This document shows, piece after piece, positions 17,601 through 26,166 of a stretch of DNA of 64,000 nt; position 1 is the first letter of the stretch, and every line of letters begins with the position of its first letter. Origin of the DNA: Demequina sp. NBRC 110051 (GTDB taxonomy: Bacteria > Actinomycetota > Actinomycetes > Actinomycetales > Demequinaceae); the NCBI RefSeq assembly GCF_002090055.1, contig NZ_BBRH01000011.1:124001-188000 (forward strand), written 5' to 3'. Position numbers and translations under genes: made by a program. The notes beneath the pieces were generated by a model, which worked only from the letters and a program-made list of their open reading frames with translations, had not been told where the DNA came from and did not search any database.

Positions 17601-20360
17601 CTCGACGCGACGGGCAAGGAGTCCGTCGCCTCGAACGTCATCGACCTCACCACGGTCGACGAGTCCATCCCCACCGCGGCCACGCCCACCGGGCTCGCCG
17701 TGGACGAGATCCTCAAGAACTCCGTCACCCTCAGCTGGGAGCCCAGCGAGGACGCGCTGTTCTACCACGTCTACCGCTCGGAGCAGGGCGGAGACCTCCG
17801 CCTGATCGGACGGGCGGCGGACACGTCGTTCACCGACGAGGACGTCCTCACCACCATCGAGTACACGTACACGGTGGCCGCGGTGAACGCGGGAGGCGTC
17901 TCGGAGCAGTCCGATGCCGTGGTGTCCGAGGCGGTCACGACGCTGGTGCGCCAGGCCGAGCGCCTGGATCGCTCCCCCGTTGCGGTCGCCGTCGAGGACG
18001 GCGTCTACGTGGGCTGGCGCATGCTGGGACTCGACCCCGAGTCCATCGCGTTCCACGTCTACCGTGACGGCGAGCGCCTCACCGAGGAGCCCGTGACGGA
18101 CAGCACCAACGTGCTGGATGCCGCCGGAAACGCTGACTCCACGTACCGCGTCTCGACGGTCGTCAACGGCATCGAGCGGTGGGCGACCGGCGAGGTCGAC
18201 GTCTGGGACACCCAGACCCTCGACATCCCGTTGGACAAGCCCGCGGATGCCTACACGAAGGACGGCCAGCCGTACTCGTACCGCGCCAACGACGCGTCCA
18301 TTGGCGATGTTGATGGTGACGGACAGTACGAGATCGTCCTCAAGTGGGACCCCTCGAACGCGAAGGACAACTCGCAGGGCGGCTACACGGGCAACGTGTA
18401 CGTCGACGCCTACGAGATGGACGGCACGCGCCTGTGGCGTATCGACCTGGGCAAGAACATCAGGGCCGGCGCTCACTACACCCAGTTCCAGGTCTTCGAC
18501 CTGGACGGCGACGGGCGTGCCGAGGTCACCATGAAGACGGCCGATGGCACGGTCGACGGGGCGGGCACCGTCATCGGTGACGCTCGTGCCGACTACCGCA
18601 ACTCCGGCGGCTATGTCCTCACCGGCCCCGAGTACCTCACGGTGTTCGACGGCCTCACTGGTGTGGCGATCGACACGATCGACTACATCCCGCAGCGCGG
18701 CGATGTGGGCGGTTGGGGTGATACCTACGGCAACCGCGTGGACCGCTTCCTCGCGGGAGTGGCCTACCTCGACGGCGAGCACCCCTCGGTGGTGTTCTCC
18801 CGCGGCTACTACACGCGCACCGTCATCGCCGCGTTCGACTTCGACGGCTCCTCGCTCACCGAGCGATGGACCTTCGACTCGGACGAGGCAGGCGACCAGT
18901 ACCGCGGACAGGGCAACCACCAGTTCTCGGTAGCGGACGTCGACGGCGACCAGCTCGACGAGATCGTGTTCGGCGCGATGACCATCGACAACGATGGCTC
19001 GCCCCTGTACACGACGGGCCTGTTCCACGGCGACGCGCTACACGTGTCGGACCTGGACCCCTCGCACGAGGGTCTCGAGGTCTTCGGGGTCCACGAGGAC
19101 ATCGCCACCAACGGAGGCGTCATCGCGTCCTTCCGCGATGCGGCCACGGGAGAGGTGCTGTGGTCCATCCCCGGCACCAAGGACACCGGCCGCGGTGCGG
19201 CGGGCGACATCGACCCCCGCTACGACGGTGCCGAAGCCTGGAACATCGCCGATGGCGGCGCCTGGAACGACGTGGAGGGCTTCCTCTCGTCGTCGCAGGG
19301 CGAGTTGATCAGCAACTCCATCCCGGCCGCCAATGGCGTGATCTGGTGGGACGGGGACGTGCTCCGCGAGATCCAGGACCACGACTACGACGAGTCCATC
19401 GGCGCGGGAGTGCCGACCATCGCCAAGTGGGACTGGGAGGCTGAAGAGTCGGTTGAGGTCTACCGGGCCACCGGAACCCTCAGCAACAACAGCACCAAGG
19501 GCAACGTCGCACTCCAGGCCGACCTCTTCGGAGACTGGCGTGAGGAGATCATCACCCGCACCGAGGACTCGACGGCGCTGCGCTTGGCCACCACGGTGGA
19601 CCTGACCGATGTCCGCCTGCGGACCCTGCAGTCGGACTCGCAGTACCGCGCGGCAGTGGCCTGGCAGAACACCAGCTACAACCAGCCCCCGCACCCCTCG
19701 TACTTCATCGGCGAGGGCATGGAGCAGCCGGCGGCACCGTCGATCGAGTACACGACGGCCGCCGAGCCCGGTGAGCGCGTGGACGGCCCTGCGGCCGACG
19801 TCCCCGGTCGAGGCACGCTGAGCTCGGACAACTGGGACGGCGACGGCGACTACGTCATCACCATGAACCTGTGGTGGGGCGACAACGCTCAGAGCGTCGA
19901 GCTGTTCGAGGATGGCGAGTCGCTGGGCTCCGTGGACCTGCCCGACGCCACGCCGTCGCAGCAGACCGCGGCCTGGACCGTGGAGGGCCGCACCAATGGC
20001 TCGTACACCTACCAGGCGGTGCTCACCAACCAGCACGGCTCGACCGAGAGCCGTGAACTGACGGTGAGGGTCGCAAACGCGGCTCCTGGCACCCCGGTGC
20101 TGACCCACGACAACCACGACAAGGACGGCGAGTACCTCATCACGATGAACATGTGGTGGGGCACCAACGGGTCCGAGTACCGGCTGTACGAGGACGGCGA
20201 ACTGATCGACACCCAGGCGCTCACCGTCAATGGCCGCGAGGCGCAGTCGGCCACCACCGCCATCACCGGCGCCGAGCCCGGCACCCACACCTACGTGGCG
20301 GTGCTCGCGGGCAAGGGCGGCGAGACGAGCTCGAAGGAGATCAAGGTCAAGGTCAACTAG
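14619..20360 (+). CDS. Secreted rhamnogalacturonan acetylesterase (CE12) - rhamnogalacturonan lyase (PL11) fusion
   Basis: A 1913-residue exported modular enzyme for pectin rhamnogalacturonan I. Order: signal peptide (1-38, ASA cleavage), beta-sandwich carbohydrate-binding-like module (about 45-190), FN3 (about 210-300), second module (about 310-450), GDSL acetylesterase (about 455-680), FN3, third similar module (about 785-925), two FN3 (about 930-1105), PL11 lyase (about 1110-1715) and two tandem C-terminal modules of about 95 residues (from 1734 and 1828). The esterase shows GDST near 463, GGRSS near 501, GHND near 532 and DDTHF near 647, as in CE12. The lyase has many calcium-type DxDGDG loops (GDVDGDGQYE, DLDGDGRAE), as in YesW. 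Deacetylation should open the backbone to the lyase. It is monocistronic, with LacI-like and Crp-like sites upstream and strong hairpins downstream. Family calls are from motifs; module classes are approximate. Confidence 0.88.
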   Translation: MTESPRRAHPGARTPIAAAAGAALALTTLALTPSAASAAEEADLFAAKFDFGTPTSPVADGWTGINESTAYSAELGYGIAPGSAPASRVRDAARPVEGDFVLAAAWTFLVDVPNGSYDVTLTTGDLLSGTSSVRTTLVIEGGEAANITADAEQIGTGTVQAEVADGQLTIDITGKGYGYVNGLEITQTAAGDGTDPGDGGDGGDPGDGGDTSIAAPDSVRMGHVTSDSVMLRWDEVAGATGYVVSRADAVDGPYTVVAETGAREVFTTDTVDATQLRYYRVQTKTAAGMSPRSAAAVTSLPNSVPDYPADGVLSIDLGPGETAAGAVKVDETTAYSASQRIGFVDTSEVTGADRATGDATRGDLVTVGDTELVIDVPNGDYTVDLIAGDPSTASDISMTVEEMAKVQQTAIDAGDTLEMSFDLAVVDGQINIEFGGTAPNLASLILTQQSPRDPGAEPTVWVTGDSTVQSYTADYQPQAGWGQMIERYLSDDVEVTNKAIGGRSSKNFISQGRLDEVLLQIQPGDYLFVQFGHNDNSYGVDDRYAAPDDYYEYLRTFVDGATQRGAQPILVTPVSRRSYAEDGTANVSFPEYVDAATALAEETGTPLVDLSASSRAYLTEIGPEAAKSVFLHVPAGVYPNRPSGTEDDTHFQEYGAIQMARLVATNVAELAIPLADEVVEVEPPADVPLAPAGVVAGSVSNSGAQLTWTEVEGADIYKVEIKGSAEGEDAWELTTTSTIPLANVTGLAEGESYDLRVLATNGRGDSAPSAVVTITTRAPLHKFDMQLAGNATLAGYTPVDGSTVYSGETGYGFTTSGTGGRDRGTGDGALDDLQRDFTLPSSSNPFLVDVPNGTYAVKVIWGDLIGTARLSVAIEGVDYGNSNAGRGTTSSKIIQPVVVTDGQLTIAASGWLNGLEITPLLYAPTALEAGDVTIDGTDVSVPLAWTGTEDSVGYRVYRQAEGATEPTALADVTEPSFTDTTADVGLAYRYHVVALDATGKESVASNVIDLTTVDESIPTAATPTGLAVDEILKNSVTLSWEPSEDALFYHVYRSEQGGDLRLIGRAADTSFTDEDVLTTIEYTYTVAAVNAGGVSEQSDAVVSEAVTTLVRQAERLDRSPVAVAVEDGVYVGWRMLGLDPESIAFHVYRDGERLTEEPVTDSTNVLDAAGNADSTYRVSTVVNGIERWATGEVDVWDTQTLDIPLDKPADAYTKDGQPYSYRANDASIGDVDGDGQYEIVLKWDPSNAKDNSQGGYTGNVYVDAYEMDGTRLWRIDLGKNIRAGAHYTQFQVFDLDGDGRAEVTMKTADGTVDGAGTVIGDARADYRNSGGYVLTGPEYLTVFDGLTGVAIDTIDYIPQRGDVGGWGDTYGNRVDRFLAGVAYLDGEHPSVVFSRGYYTRTVIAAFDFDGSSLTERWTFDSDEAGDQYRGQGNHQFSVADVDGDQLDEIVFGAMTIDNDGSPLYTTGLFHGDALHVSDLDPSHEGLEVFGVHEDIATNGGVIASFRDAATGEVLWSIPGTKDTGRGAAGDIDPRYDGAEAWNIADGGAWNDVEGFLSSSQGELISNSIPAANGVIWWDGDVLREIQDHDYDESIGAGVPTIAKWDWEAEESVEVYRATGTLSNNSTKGNVALQADLFGDWREEIITRTEDSTALRLATTVDLTDVRLRTLQSDSQYRAAVAWQNTSYNQPPHPSYFIGEGMEQPAAPSIEYTTAAEPGERVDGPAADVPGRGTLSSDNWDGDGDYVITMNLWWGDNAQSVELFEDGESLGSVDLPDATPSQQTAAWTVEGRTNGSYTYQAVLTNQHGSTESRELTVRVANAAPGTPVLTHDNHDKDGEYLITMNMWWGTNGSEYRLYEDGELIDTQALTVNGREAQSATTAITGAEPGTHTYVAVLAGKGGETSSKEIKVKVN

Positions 20361-20377
20361 CGGTTGCGCACGACCGG

Positions 20378-20408
20378 AGGGGGCTCACCGCACGGCGGTG
20401 GGCCCCCT
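20378..20408 (+). terminator. Hairpin terminator after the lyase gene
   Basis: GGGGGC-t-CACCGC and GCGGTG-g-GCCCCC form a stem with a 3-base loop, 18 bases after the stop codon. Confidence 0.75.
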
Positions 20409-20451
20409 TCGGCGTGTCCGGGGCGCGGCGGCGCCGGGGAGCTGCGCGCTG

Positions 20452-20501
20452 TGAGGAGGTTGGTGCGAGAAGACGCGCGTCCACTCGCACCTACCTCCTC
20501 A
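20452..20501. terminator. Second strong hairpin in the intergenic region
   Basis: TGAGGAGGTTGGTGCGAG (20452-20469) pairs with 20484-20501 with one mismatch in 18, around a 14-base loop that contains the palindrome GACGCGCGTC. It lies between the convergent lyase and DUF4190 genes and may terminate the latter's strand or be a separate structured element. Confidence 0.6.
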
Positions 20502-20589
20502 AGGGACGCAGGTGGGCGGGTCACGTAGGGCCACAGGGCGGCGGCAGGGGCAGGCGGCGGGCGGCGCGAGGCGTCGCCGACCGTCCCTG

Positions 20590-20913
20590 CTACTGGGGCG
20601 CGCTGGCCGTGGCGATCAGCACTGCGACAAACAGGATCACCAGCAGGGCGAGGCTCAGCCCCACCCAGCCCATGATCACGGCGATGCGGGCCATCGAGCC
20701 GCCGTCCTGGCCACGTTCGGCGATCTGGCGCTGCGCGATGCGACCGCCAACGATGCCCACGATCGAGCCGATCAGCGGCATGAGCCCGATGAGTCCCAGC
20801 ACCGACCCCACGATCGCGACGACCGCGAGGGCGTTCATGGTGGGCGCGACGAACTCGGAGGAGTCGCGCGCGGGCCCCCGGCGCTGGAGGTCGTCGTACG
20901 GATCGGTGCTCAT
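20590..20913 (-). CDS. Small DUF4190-type membrane protein
   Basis: The 107-residue protein has a short acidic N-terminal segment (MSTDPYDDLQRRG) and two membrane helices separated by a GRIAQRQIAERGQDG loop, the pattern of DUF4190 proteins (GxxxGxxAxxxI between two helices). The ATG at 20913 fits this; the longer frame upstream is Arg-rich and implausible. Function unknown. It is divergent from the GH127 gene, with 109 bases between. Confidence 0.7.
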   Translation of the reverse strand: MSTDPYDDLQRRGPARDSSEFVAPTMNALAVVAIVGSVLGLIGLMPLIGSIVGIVGGRIAQRQIAERGQDGGSMARIAVIMGWVGLSLALLVILFVAVLIATASAPQ

Positions 20914-20960
20914 AGGCGTCGACTGTACCCGCCGATGCACGCGCGAGAGCCGGGATCGGC

Positions 20961-20976
20961 TACGATTTACAACGTT
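20961..20976 (+). promoter_or_regulatory. -10 element with overlapping arabinan-regulator operator
   Basis: TACGAT is a good -10 and is directly followed by TTACAACGTT, a motif also found at 29705-29714 (opposite orientation relative to its gene) and 29931-29940 before the other arabinan operons. Position over the transcription start fits repression by the LacI protein encoded at 22968. Confidence 0.55.
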
Positions 20977-21022
20977 AGAAAGATTTCCGACGACCGGCAC
21001 GAGCACTCGACGACGAGGACCC

Positions 21023-22963
21023 ATGACAGCCCCTAGCAGGACCCTGCACGCGCCCGCAGCACCCGCGGCGCGCGCCGCCGCGACATCCGACCTCACCCCC
21101 CTGCCCCTGACCGCGGTCACGCTTGACCCGCGCGGCGAGCTGGGCGCGTGGCAGACACTGAACCGTGAGCGCACCATTCCTCACGTGGTCGAGCGGCTCG
21201 AGACCAGCGGCGTCATGGACAACCTGCGCCGCATCACGGGCGAGTCCGAGGCCGACTACCGCGGCTTCAACTTCGCCGACTCCGACCTCCACAAGACCCT
21301 CGAGGCCCTCGCGTGGGAGGCCGCGCGCGTGCCCGAGGACCAGCCCTGGGAGCAGTTCGTGCGCGACGCGACCGCGCTCCTGGGTCGCGCCCAGCGCGCG
21401 GACGGCTACCTGTACTCCCACGTCCAGGGCCACGGCGACCAGCACCCCTGGCGCGACATGCGCTGGGGTCACGAGCTGTACGTCCTGGGCCACCTGATCC
21501 AGGCCGCCGTCGCGCGCTCTCGAGCGACCGGCAACGACGACCTCCTGACGGTCGCCCGCCGCTTCGCCGACCTCGCGGTCAAGGAGTTCGGCCCGGCCGC
21601 CACCCGCGCGGACGGCTACTGCGGCCACCCCGAGATCGAGACGGCGCTCGTGGAGCTGTACCGCCACACGGGCGAGCAGTCCTACCTGGACACCGTGACC
21701 GCGATGGTGGATCGCCGCGGCACGGGCGCGCTCGGCACCGGCCCCTTCGAATCCGCCTACCACCAGGACCACGCCCCCGTCCGCGAGTCGCTCGAGGCGA
21801 CCGGACATGCCGTCCGTCAGCTCTACTTGAATGCCGGCCTCGCCGACCTTGCCGCGGAGACGGCCGATGCGGCACTCACCTCCGCACTCGAGTCCCAGTG
21901 GCGTTCGGCTCACGGCACCAAGGAGTACGTCACCGGCGGCATGGGATCGCGCCACAAGGACGAGGCCTTTGGCGACCCGTTCGAGCTGCCCCCGGACCGC
22001 TCGTACGCGGAGACGTGTGCCGCGATCGCGTCCTTCCAGTGGAACTGGCGCATGCTGCTCGACAACGGGCAGTCGCGCCACGCCGACGCGATGGAGCGGG
22101 CGCTGTACAACGGCATCGCCTCCTCCACCGGCGTGGACGGCGTGCGCTTCTTCTACTCCAACCCGCTGCAGCTGCGCACCGGCCACGATGGCACCAGCGA
22201 GTACCAGCCTTCCGAGCGGCTCGACTGGTTCGCGTGCGCGTGCTGTCCTCCCAACCTGGCCCGCCTGGTGTCCTCCCTTGGCGCGTATGTCGCCTCGGGG
22301 ACCGAGACCGCCGCCCGCGTCCACCTGTATGGCAGCGGCGTGATCACCCTTGGCGCGACCACGCTGACGGTGACCACCGAGTACCCGTGGGACGGCCGCG
22401 TGGAGATCGCGGTGGCCGGGCCCCTCACCGACCTGGCCCTGCGTATCCCCGCGTGGAGCGCGGGTGCCATGCTCGAGATCGACGGAACCACAGCATCGGC
22501 CACGCCCGATGCCGACGGCTATGCCAGGGTGAGCGTCCACGACGGCGCGACCGTGGTGCTCGACCTGCCCATGCCCGTGGACCTGCTCGACCCACACCCG
22601 CGCGTGGACGCGGTGCGCGGCTGCGTGACGCTGCGACGCGGACCGGTGGTGCACTGCATCGAGCAGGCGGATCTGCCCCCGGGCGTCACGCTCGAGGATG
22701 TGCGGCTCGACACGAGCGTGCCTCCCCGGGTGGGCCCGTCGGTCACCTCGCTGCGCGCGGGAGCGACCATCCTGGCCGAGGCTGTGGTGCACCCCAACGA
22801 CGCGCACGCGACAGGCACGTTCATGGTGAGGTCCTCGCGCACGGCATGGCGATCTGGCATGCTTCCTGGCAGGATCCCGCTGCGTGCGATCCCCTACGCC
22901 CGCTGGGCCAATCGCACCCCGGGCGCGATGAGGGTATGGATCCCCACGCACGTAGAGGAGTGA
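21023..22963 (+). CDS. GH127 beta-L-arabinofuranosidase
   Basis: The 646-residue cytosolic enzyme releases L-arabinofuranose from beta-linked arabino-oligosaccharides. The active site of GH127 (HypBA1 type) is recognisable: Glu314 (in DEAFGDP), then Glu330 and Cys332 (YAETCAA), and Cys407-Cys408 (ACACCPPN). This gives the zinc-bound cysteine nucleophile arrangement with nearly the same spacing as the characterised Bifidobacterium enzyme. ATG at 21023 behind GAGGA is chosen; the open frame upstream is spurious. It is followed after 4 bases by the LacI regulator gene, with which it forms an operon. An operator-like motif overlaps its promoter. Confidence 0.9.
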   Translation: MTAPSRTLHAPAAPAARAAATSDLTPLPLTAVTLDPRGELGAWQTLNRERTIPHVVERLETSGVMDNLRRITGESEADYRGFNFADSDLHKTLEALAWEAARVPEDQPWEQFVRDATALLGRAQRADGYLYSHVQGHGDQHPWRDMRWGHELYVLGHLIQAAVARSRATGNDDLLTVARRFADLAVKEFGPAATRADGYCGHPEIETALVELYRHTGEQSYLDTVTAMVDRRGTGALGTGPFESAYHQDHAPVRESLEATGHAVRQLYLNAGLADLAAETADAALTSALESQWRSAHGTKEYVTGGMGSRHKDEAFGDPFELPPDRSYAETCAAIASFQWNWRMLLDNGQSRHADAMERALYNGIASSTGVDGVRFFYSNPLQLRTGHDGTSEYQPSERLDWFACACCPPNLARLVSSLGAYVASGTETAARVHLYGSGVITLGATTLTVTTEYPWDGRVEIAVAGPLTDLALRIPAWSAGAMLEIDGTTASATPDADGYARVSVHDGATVVLDLPMPVDLLDPHPRVDAVRGCVTLRRGPVVHCIEQADLPPGVTLEDVRLDTSVPPRVGPSVTSLRAGATILAEAVVHPNDAHATGTFMVRSSRTAWRSGMLPGRIPLRAIPYARWANRTPGAMRVWIPTHVEE

Positions 22964-22967
22964 CACG

Positions 22968-23993
22968 GTGAACGGTTCCGGCACACGCGGCGCCGTGACG
23001 ATGCATGACGTCGCCGCGGCAGCAGGCGTGTCGGTCAAGACCGTCTCGAACGTCGTCAACGACTACCCACACATCCGTCCCGCGACGCGCGAGAAGGTCC
23101 AGCGCGCGATCGACGAGCTGGGCTACCGGATGAACCTTTCGGCGCGCAATCTCCGTCAGGGACGCACCGGCATCATCGGCCTCGCGCTGCCAGAGCTGTC
23201 GCTGCCGTACTTTGCCGAGCTCGCCGATTCCGTGATTCGTGCCGCCGAGGACCGTGGCCTGGTCGTGCTCATCGAGCAGACCAGCGCAGACCGCCAGCAC
23301 GAGCTGGATGTGCTCACCTCGGAGCGCCGCCAGCTCACCGACGGGCTCATCTTCTCGCCGCTGGAGCTCGGGCCGGACGACGCCGACGCCCTCAAGGTGC
23401 CCTACCCCATCGTGGTGCTCGGTGAGCGCATCTTCGGCGGCGACTGGGACCACGTCACGATGAACAACGTGGATGGCGCCCGCGCCGCGACCCAGCACCT
23501 CATCGATCGCGGCAGGCGCCGGATCGCCGTCATCGGTGCTCACGCGGGCGAGGCGATGGGCTCCGCGGCGCTGCGTGTGCTGGGTTATCAGACCGCGCTG
23601 GCCGCCAACGGCATCCCGTTTGACCCCGATCTCGTGATCGAGGGTGGCCTGTGGCACCGCGCCACGGGCGCCGACTGTGTGGAACGAGTCATCGCGAGCG
23701 GCGTGGAATTCGACGCGGTGTTCGGGCTCAATGACGCGCTCGCGCTCGGCGCGATGCACGCGCTGCATGCGCACCGCATCGATGTGCCAGGCACGGTCGC
23801 GGTGGTGGGATTCGACGACATCGAAGATGCCGCATACGCCTCCCCCACGCTCACGACGATCTCGCCCGGTCGCGAGCAGATCGCCGCGACCGCGATCGAC
23901 GTTCTGATGGCGCGCATCGCAGGTGACACTGAGCCGTTCCGCCGGGTGATTGCGGACTTCTCGCTCATCGAGCGGGAGTCCACCGCGCCGTAG
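22968..23993 (+). CDS. LacI-family regulator of the arabinan locus
   Basis: The 341-residue repressor has a LacI helix-turn-helix (MHDVAAAAGVSVKTVSNVVN, starting near residue 12), hinge helix ARNLRQGRTG, and sugar-binding domain with VVGFDDIEDAAY. GTG start behind GAGGAG. It is cotranscribed with GH127 and lies at the end of the arabinan gene block. The motif TTACAACG(A/T)T at three promoters of the block makes it the likely common repressor, with arabinose or an arabino-oligomer as inducer; this is inference from position. Confidence 0.88.
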   Translation: MNGSGTRGAVTMHDVAAAAGVSVKTVSNVVNDYPHIRPATREKVQRAIDELGYRMNLSARNLRQGRTGIIGLALPELSLPYFAELADSVIRAAEDRGLVVLIEQTSADRQHELDVLTSERRQLTDGLIFSPLELGPDDADALKVPYPIVVLGERIFGGDWDHVTMNNVDGARAATQHLIDRGRRRIAVIGAHAGEAMGSAALRVLGYQTALAANGIPFDPDLVIEGGLWHRATGADCVERVIASGVEFDAVFGLNDALALGAMHALHAHRIDVPGTVAVVGFDDIEDAAYASPTLTTISPGREQIAATAIDVLMARIAGDTEPFRRVIADFSLIERESTAP

Positions 23994-24003
23994 GGACGGC
24001 GCC

Positions 24004-24732
24004 TCACTCCTCGTCGTCGCGCGTGTCCACCTTGTCGAGGAAGCGGTCGACGAGCAGTCCGGTGAGCAGCACGGGCACCGACAGCCCCGCGAGCACCAGC
24101 AGGAAGGGCCACCTGAGGCCGATCGCTCCGAACGCGACGGCGGTCACCATGCAGCCGAGCGCCACGAGCGGCGACACGAGCGGCGCCACCAGCAAGAAGC
24201 GCGCGGTACGCAGCGGTCCGTCGGTGTAGCGGCGCAGCACCGCCGGCGCATACGTGAGGTAAGCGATCGCATACAGCGCCACCGCGGCCGACGTGCCGGT
24301 GAGGATCGCGATGAACGCGCCGTCACCGTTGGCCTGCAGCACCAGGATCTCGTACCAGGCGAGCGCCAGTACCACGATCGCGGGCGCCGTCACGAGAACC
24401 GACCGGCGCCACTGAGAGCGATACGTGCCCCAGAAGTCCTTCCACAGCTGGTCGCTCGGATCGCCCGAGACCAGCCGCGCGAGGAGCGCACCGCCCGCGG
24501 TGAGCGACGGACCGAGGCCCGCAATGACAAGCCCCAGCGCCGTTCCCGCCACCATCAGCAACTGGATGCCGATGATCTGGGTGATCCAGCGCAGCCAGAT
24601 CATGATGCGGCCCGACCACCCGGGAACATCCTGCATGTCCGTGGGCGAGCCCTCGAGCGGGGCGAGGCGGCGGCGCGTCTCGCCGCCGTCGCGGCGCGCG
24701 TCAGACTGGGGCTTGGCCATGACAGCCATCAT
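24004..24732 (-). CDS. YesL-like (DUF624) membrane protein
   Basis: This 242-residue protein has about five to six membrane helices and resembles the YesL/DUF624 family often found in pectin and arabinan loci beside ABC importers. Motifs: GLGPSLTAGGALLARLVSGD and FWGTYRSQWRRS. Molecular function is not established. Its start overlaps the GH43 stop by four bases (ATGA), so it is the last gene of the SBP-permease-permease-GH43 operon. It converges on the lacI gene, with only 10 bases between and no visible terminator. Confidence 0.75.
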   Translation of the reverse strand: MMAVMAKPQSDARRDGGETRRRLAPLEGSPTDMQDVPGWSGRIMIWLRWITQIIGIQLLMVAGTALGLVIAGLGPSLTAGGALLARLVSGDPSDQLWKDFWGTYRSQWRRSVLVTAPAIVVLALAWYEILVLQANGDGAFIAILTGTSAAVALYAIAYLTYAPAVLRRYTDGPLRTARFLLVAPLVSPLVALGCMVTAVAFGAIGLRWPFLLVLAGLSVPVLLTGLLVDRFLDKVDTRDDEE

Positions 24733-26165
24733 TCCACCCGAGCGGCCGCGCCCTCGGTGACCTTTGCCTCAGAGACGTCGGCCTCGATCACCTTCGTACC
24801 GACCACCACGAAGCCGTGCGGCGCACGCGCGGCGAAAGACAGCGTGGCCACGCCTCGTACGCCGTCCCATGCGGGGAAGACCACCGCATCGACAGGCTCG
24901 TCGCCCTCGCGAGTGAAGCGACCCTGGCCGTGGGCCGTGAGCCCCGCCACGGCATCGGCCGTCACCTCGACGCGACGCGATGGCGCGACCGACTGGGTGG
25001 GGGACGCGTAGTCCACGATCTCCCACTCGCCCTCGAGTTCGGCCACCTCGCGCGGCCACGTCGACTCGTCGTCGACCTCGCGGTCGCCGGCCCACGGCTG
25101 TGGGGCGACGAGGGGCCAGCCTTGCGCGGTCCACACCAGCCGGCGTGCCTGCACCTCGTGCTGACGCGGCTCGTCGGGGAAGCGGGTGTGGTGGATGAGG
25201 ATCTGGCGACCTGGCTCGGTGAGCACCGACGCGTGACCGGGTGCAAGGAGCCCCTGGGCGCCCTCGAGGCGGTGGCTCGCGAGGACGGTCAGGCCGGTGA
25301 CCTCGGGGTCCGCGTCGAGGTCGGCGAGGTCGCGGCCCGCGGGGTCGAGGTAGGGGCCCTCAATGGCATCGGCCACCGCGACCCTCACGTGATAGGTGCT
25401 CACCAGCGAGTCGTAGGACACGATGAGAGCCCAACCGCCGCCGGGGCGGGGGATGACGTAGGGGCCTTCGATCGCGGTGTCGACCGAGCGGGGTCGACGT
25501 GCAATGAGGGTTCCGGGGGCCGATGCCGGCTCGCCCGGCGCGGGCGCGTCCAGCGCGAAGCCGGTCGCCGGGTCAATCCCGAGGATGTGCAGGCCGCCGA
25601 AGAACGACCCGTAGACCAGGTGGTGACGCTCGCCGTCGATGACGAGCTGAGCGTCGATGGCGTTGTGGCCGTCGCGATCGTGCTCGGTCGCGACCACGAT
25701 GCCGCGGTCACTCCAGGGCCCGGCCGGATGCGGGGCCACCGCGAGACCGATGGCGGACGTGCGCGAGCCGAAGCTCGACGCCGAGTAGTACATGCGCCAC
25801 TCGTCCCCAGCCGGTGTGACGACGCGCACCACGTCCGGCGCCCATAGCCCCTCCGCATTCGCCCAGGCTCGGGCGGGGGCGGGAACGCCGTCCAGCGCCC
25901 ACCCGGCGAAGTCCCAAGTGACGAGGTCCGTGGAGCGCCGGATCTGTGCCCCGGCGCCCGGGAGGGGACCGTCAGCATTGGCGTCGGTCGAGAACAGCCA
26001 GTAGACGCCGTCGTCGTCGCGCACCGCGGTCGGGTCGTGGGAGTTGCGTGGTCCCCAGCTGCGGACCTCCGCGGGCAGGGCCGTGGGGAGGGCCGCGTCT
26101 GCCTGTCCGGACACGTCGGCCCCGGCCCCGCGGGATTCCCGCGGGGCCTCGTCCAGGGTGGTCAT
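24729..26165 (-). CDS. Intracellular GH43 arabinan-active glycosidase
   Basis: The 478-residue enzyme has no signal peptide and so should act on imported oligosaccharides. The five-bladed GH43 core shows the catalytic triad: Asp44 (SHDPTAV), Asp171 (NAIDAQ) and Glu233 (AIEGPYV), with the conserved His in PGHASV. About 110 residues after the core form a beta-rich C-terminal domain. Family members are alpha-L-arabinofuranosidases, endo-arabinanases or beta-xylosidases; the locus favours an arabino-oligosaccharide substrate. It starts one base after the permease stop, giving translational coupling. Confidence 0.85.
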   Translation of the reverse strand: MTTLDEAPRESRGAGADVSGQADAALPTALPAEVRSWGPRNSHDPTAVRDDDGVYWLFSTDANADGPLPGAGAQIRRSTDLVTWDFAGWALDGVPAPARAWANAEGLWAPDVVRVVTPAGDEWRMYYSASSFGSRTSAIGLAVAPHPAGPWSDRGIVVATEHDRDGHNAIDAQLVIDGERHHLVYGSFFGGLHILGIDPATGFALDAPAPGEPASAPGTLIARRPRSVDTAIEGPYVIPRPGGGWALIVSYDSLVSTYHVRVAVADAIEGPYLDPAGRDLADLDADPEVTGLTVLASHRLEGAQGLLAPGHASVLTEPGRQILIHHTRFPDEPRQHEVQARRLVWTAQGWPLVAPQPWAGDREVDDESTWPREVAELEGEWEIVDYASPTQSVAPSRRVEVTADAVAGLTAHGQGRFTREGDEPVDAVVFPAWDGVRGVATLSFAARAPHGFVVVGTKVIEADVSEAKVTEGAAARVE

Positions 26166-26166
26166 C

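Noticed and set aside
15966-20288. Very long minus-strand frames under the lyase gene
   Set aside because: High GC leaves stops rare in antisense frames. The products have His/Arg/Val-rich composition without domains, while the plus strand encodes clear CE12 and PL11 enzymes.
20153-21022. Upstream extension of the GH127 frame
   Set aside because: The open frame runs back through the terminator hairpins and the lyase gene end. The ATG at 21023 has a ribosome site and family-like N-terminus.
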